Source: Planococcus soli (GTDB lineage Bacteria > Bacillota > Bacilli > Bacillales_A > Planococcaceae). From it: 64,000 nucleotides of DNA. The stretch covers positions 310,001-374,000 of the forward strand of contig NZ_WXYN01000051.1 of NCBI RefSeq assembly GCF_016881065.1. Reading direction: 5' to 3'. The position numbers and the translations under genes were made by a program. Shown piece by piece: positions 8,306-15,562 of this stretch (positions within the stretch are counted from its first letter, which is position 1; each line of letters begins with the position of its first letter). Under the pieces are notes generated by a model. It was not told the DNA's origin, ran no database searches, and saw only the letters and a list, made by a program, of their open reading frames with translations.

Positions 8306-9039
8306 TGGAAAAGATGAAAGCGATCCGGTTGATAAGGCTGCTGGGAAGGCACTGAGACTATTTCTTTTTCGGGAAAGCGGAAAGCGGTCAAAGTGCCGCC
8401 AAACACGCAGCCGGTATCGATATTGACGGTGTTGTTAACAAAATAGGGCTCTGCAGTTGGCGTGTGGCCGTAGACCACCCACTTTTTTCCTCTATAAGAT
8501 TTAGCCCAGTCGCGCCTGACAGGACGGCCATCAGCGTGAAATCTTCCAGTGATATCGCCATATAGTACAAAGACCGCAATGCCTTTGCTGAGCGGTTTCC
8601 CAATCATTTCGGCCTTTAATCCGGCGTGGGCGACAATCAAGTCGTTTTCCAGCTGTTGGTAATGCGGAAGCTGTTCATAAAAGTGGATATAGCGTTTTCG
8701 GAATTGAGTTTTTTCCGGATCGGGCAGCTGCTGCCACTCTGCTACAGTGACTTCCAGGCCGTGGGCAAGCTGAACATCGTGCCCTTTAAAAAAACGAAAA
8801 AGTTTGTTGCAATGATTTCCCGGAGAATAGTACAGGATGCCTTCGTCCTGCAGCGCAAACAGCAGTTTCAGAACATCGAGAGATTGGGGGCCGCGGTCCA
8901 TCGCATCGCCGACAAAAGCGAGTTTGCGGTTTTCCGGATGAACAAATAGATGGCCTTGCTTTTCATAGCCAAGCTGTTTGATAAGCTCCAGCAGCTCCTG
9001 GTAGCAGCCGTGGATATCACCAATAATGTCATATTTCAT
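8302..9039 (-). CDS. prpE: Bis(5'-nucleosyl)-tetraphosphatase PrpE
   Basis: Metallophosphoesterase of the PrpE type, which in B. subtilis hydrolyses diadenosine tetraphosphate asymmetrically. Motifs in order: GDIHG (residues 7-11), GDAMDRGP, GNHCNKL and VAHAG, then VYGHTPT, all typical of the calcineurin-like fold with two metals. ATG at 9039 is chosen because the in-frame GTG at 9048 is part of the AAGAAGGTG ribosome site. The stop overlaps the end of yjbO on the opposite strand by 4 bp. Conserved order with yjbO supports the call. Confidence 0.92.
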   Translation of the reverse strand: MKYDIIGDIHGCYQELLELIKQLGYEKQGHLFVHPENRKLAFVGDAMDRGPQSLDVLKLLFALQDEGILYYSPGNHCNKLFRFFKGHDVQLAHGLEVTVAEWQQLPDPEKTQFRKRYIHFYEQLPHYQQLENDLIVAHAGLKAEMIGKPLSKGIAVFVLYGDITGRFHADGRPVRRDWAKSYRGKKWVVYGHTPTAEPYFVNNTVNIDTGCVFGGTLTAFRFPEKEIVSVPSQQPYQPDRFHLFH

Positions 9040-9141
9040 AATGGACACCTTCTTTGTTTTAAAATTTACTATACATACCTAGGGTGTAGCGTATAGACTA
9101 CTATAGCAAGCATAGAGAATCTTCGAAAGGAGGGAGTATAC

Positions 9142-10512
9142 ATGATGGAAGAAAAAGCAGTACGTGATGAAGAATTGAATGATGCATTGTTCACTGAATT
9201 GCTGATCCGCGGAGATGTCAAAGAATTCCGCGATGAGTTTTTATCGCACCATCCATACGACCAGGCAAGTTTTTATGAAAAGGCGGATTCCGGGAACAGG
9301 CAATTGCTGTATCAGTATCTCTCTCCTAAAGAGATGGCGGATATTTTTGAAGCTATTGATTTGGACGACGATGAATACGAAGACTTATTCCACGAGATGG
9401 ACGCGCGTTACGCCTCTGATTTATTGTCCTATATGTACACAGATGACGCGGTGGACGTCTTAAATGAATTGAATAAAGAACAGGTCGCAAGCTACTTGAC
9501 GATTATGGATAAGGAATCGGCGCAGCAAATCAAGGACTTGCTGCATTACGAAGAGTATACAGCAGGTTCCATCATGACCACGGAGTTTGTGGCCATACCG
9601 AAAAACTCTACGGTGCGCTCGGCGATGAACATTTTGCGGAATGCAGCACCGAATGCCGAAACTATCTATTATGTGTTTGTAATTGATGATGATAAGAAAC
9701 TGTCGGGTATTGTGACATTAAGAGATTTGATCCTTGCCGAAGAAGATACGCTCATCAGCTCCATCATGAACGAGCGGGTCGTCAGCGTTTCTGTCAGTGA
9801 AGACCAGGAAGAAGTAGCCCGGATGATCAAGGATTACGATTTCCTGGCTTTGCCGGTTGTCGACTTTCAAAACCATTTGCTCGGAATTATCACAGTCGAT
9901 GACATCATTGACGTGCTCGAAGAAGAAGCATCGGACGATTACTCCAAACTGGCAGCTGTTTCCGATATGGATACGTTTGACAAAGGACCATTGACCGCTG
10001 CGAAAAAACGGCTGCCTTGGCTGCTGTTGTTGACATTCCTTGGAATGCTGACAGCCAATTTAATGGGTATGTTTGAAGCGACCTTGGATGAGGTTGCGCT
10101 GCTGGCTGTCTTTATCCCGCTGATTGCCGGAATGGCCGGAAACAGCGGAACACAGGCACTGGCCGTAGCTGTCCGGGGAATTGCGACAGGCGATATCGAA
10201 GAACAAAGCAAGATGAAGCTGTTGTTCCGCGAGGCTGGGACAGGCCTAATTACCGGTGTGGTTTGCGGTATCGTCGTTGTCGGACTGGTTTATTTCTGGA
10301 AAGACGAGCTTCTCATCGGCGTGCTCGTCGGAACAGCTGTGATGAGTTCCATTTTTGTGGCGACATTGGCCGGTTCATTTATTCCGTTATTGATTCATCG
10401 GATGAAAATTGATCCAGCAGTAGCATCGGGTCCGTTTATCACCACCTTGAACGACATCATATCCATTGTGATTTATTTAGGCTTGGCAACTACATTCCTA
10501 AGCCGGCTTTAG
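9142..10512 (+). CDS. mgtE: Magnesium transporter MgtE
   Basis: Mg2+ channel of the MgtE family. The cytoplasmic N-terminal helical domain (about 1-130) is followed by a tandem CBS pair (about 135-260) that senses Mg2+ and gates the pore. Five membrane helices follow from about residue 285 (ending in FITTLNDIISIVIYLGLATTFL), including the pore region AGNSGTQALAVAVRGIATGDIE. The length of 456 aa is normal. AAAGGAGGGAG precedes the two adjacent ATG codons. The leader is under 100 bp, so there is no room for the M-box riboswitch that controls mgtE in B. subtilis. The terminator starts in the stop codon. Confidence 0.95.
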   Translation: MMEEKAVRDEELNDALFTELLIRGDVKEFRDEFLSHHPYDQASFYEKADSGNRQLLYQYLSPKEMADIFEAIDLDDDEYEDLFHEMDARYASDLLSYMYTDDAVDVLNELNKEQVASYLTIMDKESAQQIKDLLHYEEYTAGSIMTTEFVAIPKNSTVRSAMNILRNAAPNAETIYYVFVIDDDKKLSGIVTLRDLILAEEDTLISSIMNERVVSVSVSEDQEEVARMIKDYDFLALPVVDFQNHLLGIITVDDIIDVLEEEASDDYSKLAAVSDMDTFDKGPLTAAKKRLPWLLLLTFLGMLTANLMGMFEATLDEVALLAVFIPLIAGMAGNSGTQALAVAVRGIATGDIEEQSKMKLLFREAGTGLITGVVCGIVVVGLVYFWKDELLIGVLVGTAVMSSIFVATLAGSFIPLLIHRMKIDPAVASGPFITTLNDIISIVIYLGLATTFLSRL

Positions 10513-10541
10513 AAAAGTGCGAATTGCACTTTTCTTTTTTG
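10511..10541 (+). terminator. Terminator of mgtE (hosts the fabI -35 box)
   Basis: A 10-bp perfect stem (10511-10520 with 10526-10535), a 5-nt loop and a T tract. The loop and 3' arm contain TTGCAC, which serves as the -35 element of fabI. Confidence 0.85.
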
Positions 10542-10568
10542 TGAGGTATTATTAGTACCAGGTAATAA
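10524..10568 (+). promoter_or_regulatory. fabI promoter and FapR operator
   Basis: TTGCAC (10524-10529), a 17-bp spacer and TATTAT (10547-10552) form a near-consensus sigma-A promoter. The 17-bp TTAGTACCAGGTAATAA at 10552-10568 matches the FapR operator (TTAGTACCTGGTACTAA type) and covers the expected start site near 10559. FapR is the malonyl-CoA-responsive repressor of fatty-acid synthesis in Bacillales, and fabI belongs to its known regulon. Confidence 0.88.
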
Positions 10569-10591
10569 TAACAGACGCAGGGGGAATGGAC

Positions 10592-11362
10592 ATGTCAATA
10601 TCATTAAAAGGAAAGACTTTTGTCATTATGGGAGTAGCCAACAAGCGGAGCATTGCTTGGGGGATTGCACGTTCTTTGGATCAATCGGGAGCAAACTTGA
10701 TTTTCACTTACGCAGGTGAGCGCTTTGAAAAATCGGTCCGTGACCTGGTAGCAACGCTCGACGGCACCCACGAACTGATTTTGCCATGTGACGTGACAAA
10801 CGACGAAGCAGTAGCGGAATGCTTTACTGCTATTAAAGAGCAGGTGGGAACTATCCACGGATTGGCACACTGCATCGCGTTTGCCAAAGGCGAGGAATTG
10901 TCGGGTGATTTTTCGGATACCTCAAGAGATGGCTTCCTATTGGCGCATAACATCAGTGCCTATTCGTTGACGAGCATCGCGAAAAACGCCAAGCCATTGA
11001 TGGCTGAAGGCGGAAGCATTGTTGCATTGACGTATATCGGCGGCGAACGCGTCATGCCGAATTACAATGTCATGGGAGTTGCGAAAGCTTCTCTAGAAAT
11101 GTCCGTTCGTTATTTGGCAGCGGATCTTGGGCGACATGGCATCCGCGTCAACGCCATTTCTTCTGGTCCAATTCGCACACTATCATCAAAAGGCGTCAGC
11201 GATTTCAATTCCATTCTTCATGAAATCGAAGAAAAAGCACCGCTTCGCCGCAATACGACACCTGAAGAAGTTGGCGATACCGCTGCTTTCCTATTCAGCG
11301 ATATGTCACGCGGAATTACAGGGGAAACCATCCATGTAGACAGCGGTTTCCATATTCTATAA
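10592..11362 (+). CDS. fabI: Enoyl-[acyl-carrier-protein] reductase FabI
   Basis: NADH-dependent trans-2-enoyl-ACP reductase that completes each cycle of fatty-acid elongation. It is a short-chain dehydrogenase: GVANKRSIAWGIA is the cofactor site, and the FabI-type catalytic Tyr-x6-Lys is in NYNVMGVAKASL. The C-terminal SRGITGETIHVDSGFHIL is typical. ATG 10592 is chosen over ATG 10586: the latter abuts the GGGGGA ribosome site, and B. subtilis FabI begins similarly (M-x-x-SL-x-G). The gene stands alone under a FapR operator and ends at a bidirectional terminator. Confidence 0.95.
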   Translation: MSISLKGKTFVIMGVANKRSIAWGIARSLDQSGANLIFTYAGERFEKSVRDLVATLDGTHELILPCDVTNDEAVAECFTAIKEQVGTIHGLAHCIAFAKGEELSGDFSDTSRDGFLLAHNISAYSLTSIAKNAKPLMAEGGSIVALTYIGGERVMPNYNVMGVAKASLEMSVRYLAADLGRHGIRVNAISSGPIRTLSSKGVSDFNSILHEIEEKAPLRRNTTPEEVGDTAAFLFSDMSRGITGETIHVDSGFHIL

Positions 11363-11370
11363 GAAATATG

Positions 11371-11411
11371 AAAAAGCAGATCGGCCGATAACTCGGCTGA
11401 TCTGCTTTTTT
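11371..11411. terminator. Bidirectional terminator between fabI and yjcF
   Basis: A 17-bp near-perfect stem (11371-11387 with 11394-11410) has A5 on one side and T6 on the other, so it can end transcripts from both converging genes. Confidence 0.88.
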
Positions 11412-11422
11412 GTCTTCATAGA

Positions 11423-11854
11423 TTAACTAACGACTTTTTCCATCGATTTATGGGGAATGCCAGCATCCATGAATTCATCGGATGTGATGTCGTAGCCCAG
11501 TTTTTCATAGAAGGCGAGTGCATGGGTTTGGGCATTCAATTTGAGTCTGAAAATGCCGTTTGTCCGTGCATACTCTTCCATTTCGTTCATCATCAGAACG
11601 CCTATATGCTGACCGCGATATTCGGAAAGTACGCATACCCGTTCAACTTTGCCAAGGCCTGCTTCCACTTCCCGGATGCGCCCTGCCGCAATCGGCTGTT
11701 CAAGCTGATAACCGACAAAATGAACCGCTGTATCATCGTATTCATCCATCTCAATATGAATCGGAACGTGTTGTTCATCCACAAAAACTTTTCTGCGGAT
11801 ATCAAAAGCCTGTTCTTTTTCCATCTGAATTTCAGCAATTTTTACTTTCAGCAC
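11423..11854 (-). CDS. yjcF: GNAT N-acetyltransferase YjcF
   Basis: GCN5-related acetyltransferase of 143 aa, similar to YjcF/ElaA-like proteins. Visible parts: the N-terminal IRRKVFVDEQHVP, the strand AAGRIR, the acetyl-CoA pyrophosphate loop VLSEYRGQHIGVLMM (Q/R-x-x-G-x-G/A type) and the C-terminal LNAQTHALAFYEKLGY. The substrate is unknown. The GTG start directly follows the yjcG stop, with GGAGATGA as ribosome site, so the two are translationally coupled. The order yjcH (most upstream), yjcG, yjcF on one strand is also seen in B. subtilis. Confidence 0.85.
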   Translation of the reverse strand: MLKVKIAEIQMEKEQAFDIRRKVFVDEQHVPIHIEMDEYDDTAVHFVGYQLEQPIAAGRIREVEAGLGKVERVCVLSEYRGQHIGVLMMNEMEEYARTNGIFRLKLNAQTHALAFYEKLGYDITSDEFMDAGIPHKSMEKVVS

Positions 11855-12373
11855 TTATTGATCATCTCCAGTTAATCTGAATGTCTCGTAGACCGTCCAT
11901 GAACCATCTTCCAATTGATAAAGCAGATGCATACGGTCAATCACTTCTTCGTGGTCGATGCCGGCCATCTTCAATTGCGCGTAGACATCGGCGTGTTCTG
12001 TATCGGATAGTTTTTGTCCGATCGTAATATGGGGCACGAAAGAATGCTTTGGCATGCCTCCGAAGAAATCAGAATGGAGATCTTCGTGCAATGCAGCGAT
12101 TTCAGCATTTGGCTCCACCTTGAAATACAAGGTATTGGTAACCGGTGAAAACGTGCTGACACGCGTAGCGTGTAGCTTAAAGGGTTTTTGCCGCTTGGCG
12201 ATGTTCTGCATTTCTGCTGCGACATCTTTGATTGTTGATGCATCCGCCTCAAACGGTCCTTTTAACGTCATGTGAGGGGTAATCAGCTCATAGTGCGGAT
12301 CATAACGCTTGCGGTACGAATTGGCGAGATCCTGCAATTTTTTTGAAGGAAAAGCTGCGACTCCATAGTTCAT
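11855..12373 (-). CDS. yjcG: 2'-5' RNA ligase-like phosphoesterase YjcG
   Basis: Two-histidine (2H) phosphoesterase family protein of 172 aa. The two HxT motifs, HMTLKGP and HITIGQK, are both present and form the active site of RNA ligase/cyclic phosphodiesterase enzymes. The physiological substrate is unknown. The start MNYGVAAFP is chosen because AAGGAGGTCATTAAA lies just before it; a longer reading would include a poor N-terminal extension. It sits between yjcH and yjcF. Confidence 0.87.
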   Translation of the reverse strand: MNYGVAAFPSKKLQDLANSYRKRYDPHYELITPHMTLKGPFEADASTIKDVAAEMQNIAKRQKPFKLHATRVSTFSPVTNTLYFKVEPNAEIAALHEDLHSDFFGGMPKHSFVPHITIGQKLSDTEHADVYAQLKMAGIDHEEVIDRMHLLYQLEDGSWTVYETFRLTGDDQ

Positions 12374-12446
12374 TTTAATGACCTCCTTGTCTGTGATAAC
12401 CATCCATAGCAATGGTGCCAACTTTGTCTCGGAACACGGTCAGCCT

Positions 12447-13169
12447 TTACATGCCGAAATTCTGAATAAGCGCACGCCTCAAATCGGGCTGCCAATGCTT
12501 CCAAGTATGGTCTCCTTCAAATTCTTCATAAAAGATCGAAAACCCTTTATTTTTCATTAAATTATTTAATTGCCGGTTGGGTTCAACAAAATCTTCGGTG
12601 GTGCCGTTGCCCAGTTTGACAGCCGTTTCTTCTTTTCCAATCACATGGTAAACCGTAAAAGAATTGGCCGATTGGAAGGCTTCCACTGCGGTCAGCATTT
12701 CTTGCCCGACCTTCGGCGATTGCAGGATGACACGGCCGAAAATATTCGGGTATTTTAAGGCGGCCATTAGGGAGACGGTTGCGGCCAACGAATCACCGAT
12801 TAAGGCACGTCCCATGCCCACCTGATAGGTCGGATATTTTTCGTCAAGGAACGGCACCAGTTCGTGTGCCAGAAAGCGCAGATAAGCACCATGCTGTTCG
12901 CCGGTGGGTTCATATTTTTTGTTTCGATCAGCTACGCTCTTATAAGGTACGCCGACCACGATAATGTTTTCGATTTCCTGGCTTTCCAACAATTCATCCA
13001 CAACACGTGGAATCCTCCCTAATTGAAAATAATCTTTGCCATCAGAAGCGATGACCAGTGTGTATTTATAAAGGGGGGAGTAATTGGAAGGAAGATAGAC
13101 AAGCAATTGCATGTCTTCCTGGAGCTCTTTGCTGTAGATGGATAAATCTTCTACCTTTCCAGTCGTCAT
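12447..13169 (-). CDS. yjcH: Putative esterase YjcH
   Basis: Alpha/beta-hydrolase of the esterase D/enterochelin esterase-like family (240 aa). The strand LLVYLPSNYS is followed by TLVIASDGKDYF, and the nucleophile elbow is GDSLAA (G-x-S-x-A) in RALIGDSLAATVS. The likely catalytic His is in GDHTWKHW near the end. The substrate is unknown. ATG 13169 is preceded by AAAGGAGG. It is the first gene of the yjcH-yjcG-yjcF set on the minus strand and is divergent from the PgpA-like gene. Confidence 0.83.
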   Translation of the reverse strand: MTTGKVEDLSIYSKELQEDMQLLVYLPSNYSPLYKYTLVIASDGKDYFQLGRIPRVVDELLESQEIENIIVVGVPYKSVADRNKKYEPTGEQHGAYLRFLAHELVPFLDEKYPTYQVGMGRALIGDSLAATVSLMAALKYPNIFGRVILQSPKVGQEMLTAVEAFQSANSFTVYHVIGKEETAVKLGNGTTEDFVEPNRQLNNLMKNKGFSIFYEEFEGDHTWKHWQPDLRRALIQNFGM

Positions 13170-13273
13170 TCGGAAGCCTCCTTTAAGGTTCTGTAAGAAA
13201 ATTGTACCATACTGAATGTCCAAGGTATAATGGGAAAGAACACCAACTTACTAGAGCGAAAGGGGTTTTTGAC

Positions 13274-13858
13274 ATGGATGGTGCAAAATTTCGGGTTCAC
13301 TCAGACGACGTGACAAAGGCGACGCATGAAGCATTGGAACGCAGAGGGGTTACGAATGAAGACATAGCCAAAATAGTTTTGGATATGCAGCTGCCTTTTA
13401 ACGAAGGGCTTACCATTGAGCATTGCATGGAATCGGTTGAAAGTGTTTTGCGCAAACGCGAAATGCAGCATGCCTTGCTTGTTGGAATCGAGTTGGACGA
13501 GCTTGCAGAGCAAGGGAAACTGTCACGTCCGCTTCAACAGATTGTCGGATCGGACGAAGGGCTCTTTGGCGTCGATGAAATGATCGGGCTGGGTGCGGTT
13601 TTAACTTACGGGAGTATTGCCGTTACGACATTCGGACATTTGGATAAAAATAAAACTGGGATCATCCACAAGCTCGATACAAAATACGGCGGCCAGGTTC
13701 ACACTTTCCTGGACGATTTGGTAGCGAGTATCGCTGCATGTGCATCCGCACGCATCGCACACCGGACACGCGACCTGGAAGAACAGGGAAAAACGTTCGA
13801 AGATCTGGCCCCGGAAGATACGACTCCGGAAACGCATGTGGAAGGTGCCGAAACATAA
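13274..13858 (+). CDS. Phosphatidylglycerophosphatase A family protein (YpjQ-like)
   Basis: PgpA/YpjQ family protein of 194 aa. The family typically removes phosphate from phosphatidylglycerophosphate. Conserved blocks seen here: EGLTIEHCMESVESVLRKRE, GLFGVDEMIGLG, GSIAVTTFGHLDKNKTGIIHKLD and an Ala-rich C-terminal helix (ASIAACASARIAHR). Unlike classical PgpA it has no clear multi-span membrane topology, as in YpjQ-type members. ATG 13274 has AAAGGGG 8 nt upstream. The acidic tail after residue 175 is low complexity. Lipid phosphatase activity is inferred from the family only. Confidence 0.75.
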   Translation: MDGAKFRVHSDDVTKATHEALERRGVTNEDIAKIVLDMQLPFNEGLTIEHCMESVESVLRKREMQHALLVGIELDELAEQGKLSRPLQQIVGSDEGLFGVDEMIGLGAVLTYGSIAVTTFGHLDKNKTGIIHKLDTKYGGQVHTFLDDLVASIAACASARIAHRTRDLEEQGKTFEDLAPEDTTPETHVEGAET

Positions 13859-13880
13859 GGAGTTTTCTAAATGTTCCCTC

Positions 13881-13937
13881 TGTAAGCGTTTGTATTTTGG
13901 AAATTCGTTGAAACTAGTAAGAAAGACATGGTATTAT
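13881..13937 (+). promoter_or_regulatory. Promoter of TRAP operon with possible cre site
   Basis: TTGAAA (13908-13913), an 18-bp spacer and TATTAT (13932-13937) form a likely sigma-A promoter. Upstream, TGTAAGCGTTTGTA (13881-13894) matches 12 of 14 positions of the CcpA cre consensus TGWAANCGNTNWCA. Its position upstream of the -35 would allow activation or mild repression. The promoter is plausible; the cre site is tentative. Confidence 0.45.
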
Positions 13938-13979
13938 TAAATTGGAACATAAAACATTATAGAAAAGGGAGGTCACCTT

Positions 13980-14960
13980 ATGTTGAAAAAGAAATTTGGT
14001 TTATTTGCTGCAGTAACTCTTGCAGGATCTGTATTTTTGGCAGGTTGCGGAGATGACGCAGCTACAGAACCGGAAGGCGAAGGCGGCGGGGCAGCAGATC
14101 CCGAATTCCTAAGCATCCTGACTGGCGGTACGACAGGAACTTATTATCCGCTTGGCGGAGCAATGGCTACAATCGTTGAAAACGAAACAGGTTTGGATAC
14201 GACTGCTGAAGTTTCACAGGCATCTGCTGCGAACATGACAGCACTTGCTGATGGAGCTGCCCAAATTGCTTTTGTTCAGACGGATACAGCATTTTACGCT
14301 GCTGAAGGAACGAATATGTTCGAAGGCGAAGTAATTGATACGGTTTCAGCCATCGGTGCACTTTATCCGGAAACGATTCAGTTGGTTACTACTGCAAATT
14401 CAGGAATCGCTTCGTTTGAAGATTTAGCAGGAAAAAGCATTTCTGTTGGTGCTCCAGGATCTGGGACTTATATTAACGCTGAACAATTATTGGAAATCCA
14501 TGGCATGACAATGGACGACATTGACGCTCAGAACCTTGACTTTGGTGAGTCACAGGAAAGCTTGCAATCAGGCCAAATTGATGCGGCATTCATCACTGCA
14601 GGAACTCCAACAGGCGCAGTTGAAAGTCTTGGAGCTACTTCAGACGTTGTCATTGTACCTGTAGAACAGGACAAAGCTGACGAACTGATCGAAAAATATC
14701 CATATTATGCTCATGACGTTGTACCGTCTGGCATTTACGGATTGACTGAAGAAGTTCCGACTGTCTCTGTTTTAGCTATGCTCGTAGTTCAAAACGATCT
14801 TTCAGAAGATCTTGTTTATGACATCACGAAAGCGATCTATGAAAACACAGATCAAATCCAGCACGCAAAAGCTGAATTTATCCAAGCAGAAACGGCTCTT
14901 GACGGAATCGGAATCGATGTCCACCCAGGAGCGCAAGCCTATTTTGACGAAGTAAATTAA
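13980..14960 (+). CDS. TAXI-family TRAP transporter solute-binding lipoprotein
   Basis: Extracytoplasmic substrate receptor of a TAXI-TRAP transporter (326 aa). A lipoprotein signal peptide with lipobox LAGC places the lipidated Cys at residue 23, followed by an acidic, Gly-rich linker. The TAXI signature ILTGGTTGTYYPLGGAMA appears at the start of the mature domain; LVTTANSGIASFEDLAGKSISVGAPGSGT is the second conserved block. Ligands in the family are often dicarboxylates or amino acids such as glutamate; the one here cannot be told. It is first in an operon with a DUF1850 protein and the fused TRAP permease. A 9-bp intercistronic hairpin follows, which may keep its expression above that of the permease. 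Confidence 0.92.
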   Translation: MLKKKFGLFAAVTLAGSVFLAGCGDDAATEPEGEGGGAADPEFLSILTGGTTGTYYPLGGAMATIVENETGLDTTAEVSQASAANMTALADGAAQIAFVQTDTAFYAAEGTNMFEGEVIDTVSAIGALYPETIQLVTTANSGIASFEDLAGKSISVGAPGSGTYINAEQLLEIHGMTMDDIDAQNLDFGESQESLQSGQIDAAFITAGTPTGAVESLGATSDVVIVPVEQDKADELIEKYPYYAHDVVPSGIYGLTEEVPTVSVLAMLVVQNDLSEDLVYDITKAIYENTDQIQHAKAEFIQAETALDGIGIDVHPGAQAYFDEVN

Positions 14961-14974
14961 TTGAATGAGCGATT

Positions 14975-15013
14975 AACTGACGGTAAAGCGCAAGCTCTGC
15001 CGTCAGTTATTTG
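14975..15013 (+). terminator. Intercistronic hairpin after the TAXI receptor
   Basis: AACTGACGG (14975-14983) pairs with CCGTCAGTT (15000-15008); the loop holds a second small pairing (AGC/GCT). A modest T-rich stretch follows. It may be a partial terminator or an mRNA-stabilising element between receptor and permease genes. Confidence 0.6.
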
Positions 15014-15037
15014 TTTTATAGATGGAGGAGAAAAAAT

Positions 15038-15562
15038 ATGCGGATACTCCGGATACGAATAGTTCTTCCATTATTGATTGCCCTCATCTTAATCGGCTCC
15101 TTAATCGCATTCTTCCCTTTTCACAAGTATTATGTGTTTATCGATAATGAGACTGAAAAAACAGCGGCTTATGTACCGGTAGAAAGCCCATTTTTTCAAA
15201 TCCAATATACACATTCCATTCATCTGTCAGAAGTTATTGAAAGCTACAAAGTAGCTGAAAACGATGTGTTGATGATGACCGAGCTTGAATATGAAGATTT
15301 CAATATTGGCATGCCCTCGAATGCAGGAGAAGGCGAGACCTTTGTCGAAAAGAACGGGAAATACTTTATTAAAAATATGGCAAGGGAAATTCCCGAGTTC
15401 CGTCTGTTTGTGGGGGACGTTGATGCGGGATTGTCATTTCGCACCAAAGGGCACCAAACGGATTTGAAAAAAACACTTGAAAGAGGCAAGTCCTATACTT
15501 TTCGGGTAGAGCGATTATCCCTATTTCAACTAAGAGAAGGAGTGAGAATTGATGAGCGATAA
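15038..15562 (+). CDS. DUF1850 membrane-anchored protein
   Basis: DUF1850 family protein of 174 aa, a small partner regularly found between TAXI receptor and TRAP permease genes. One N-terminal membrane segment (about residues 7-27) is followed by an extracytoplasmic domain with the conserved block FFQIQYTHSIHLSEVIESY and, later, FNIGMPSNAGEGE. Its function in transport is not known. GATGGAGGAGAAAAA precedes ATG 15038. The stop overlaps the start of the permease gene by about 11 bp, so coupling is likely. Confidence 0.88.
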   Translation: MRILRIRIVLPLLIALILIGSLIAFFPFHKYYVFIDNETEKTAAYVPVESPFFQIQYTHSIHLSEVIESYKVAENDVLMMTELEYEDFNIGMPSNAGEGETFVEKNGKYFIKNMAREIPEFRLFVGDVDAGLSFRTKGHQTDLKKTLERGKSYTFRVERLSLFQLREGVRIDER

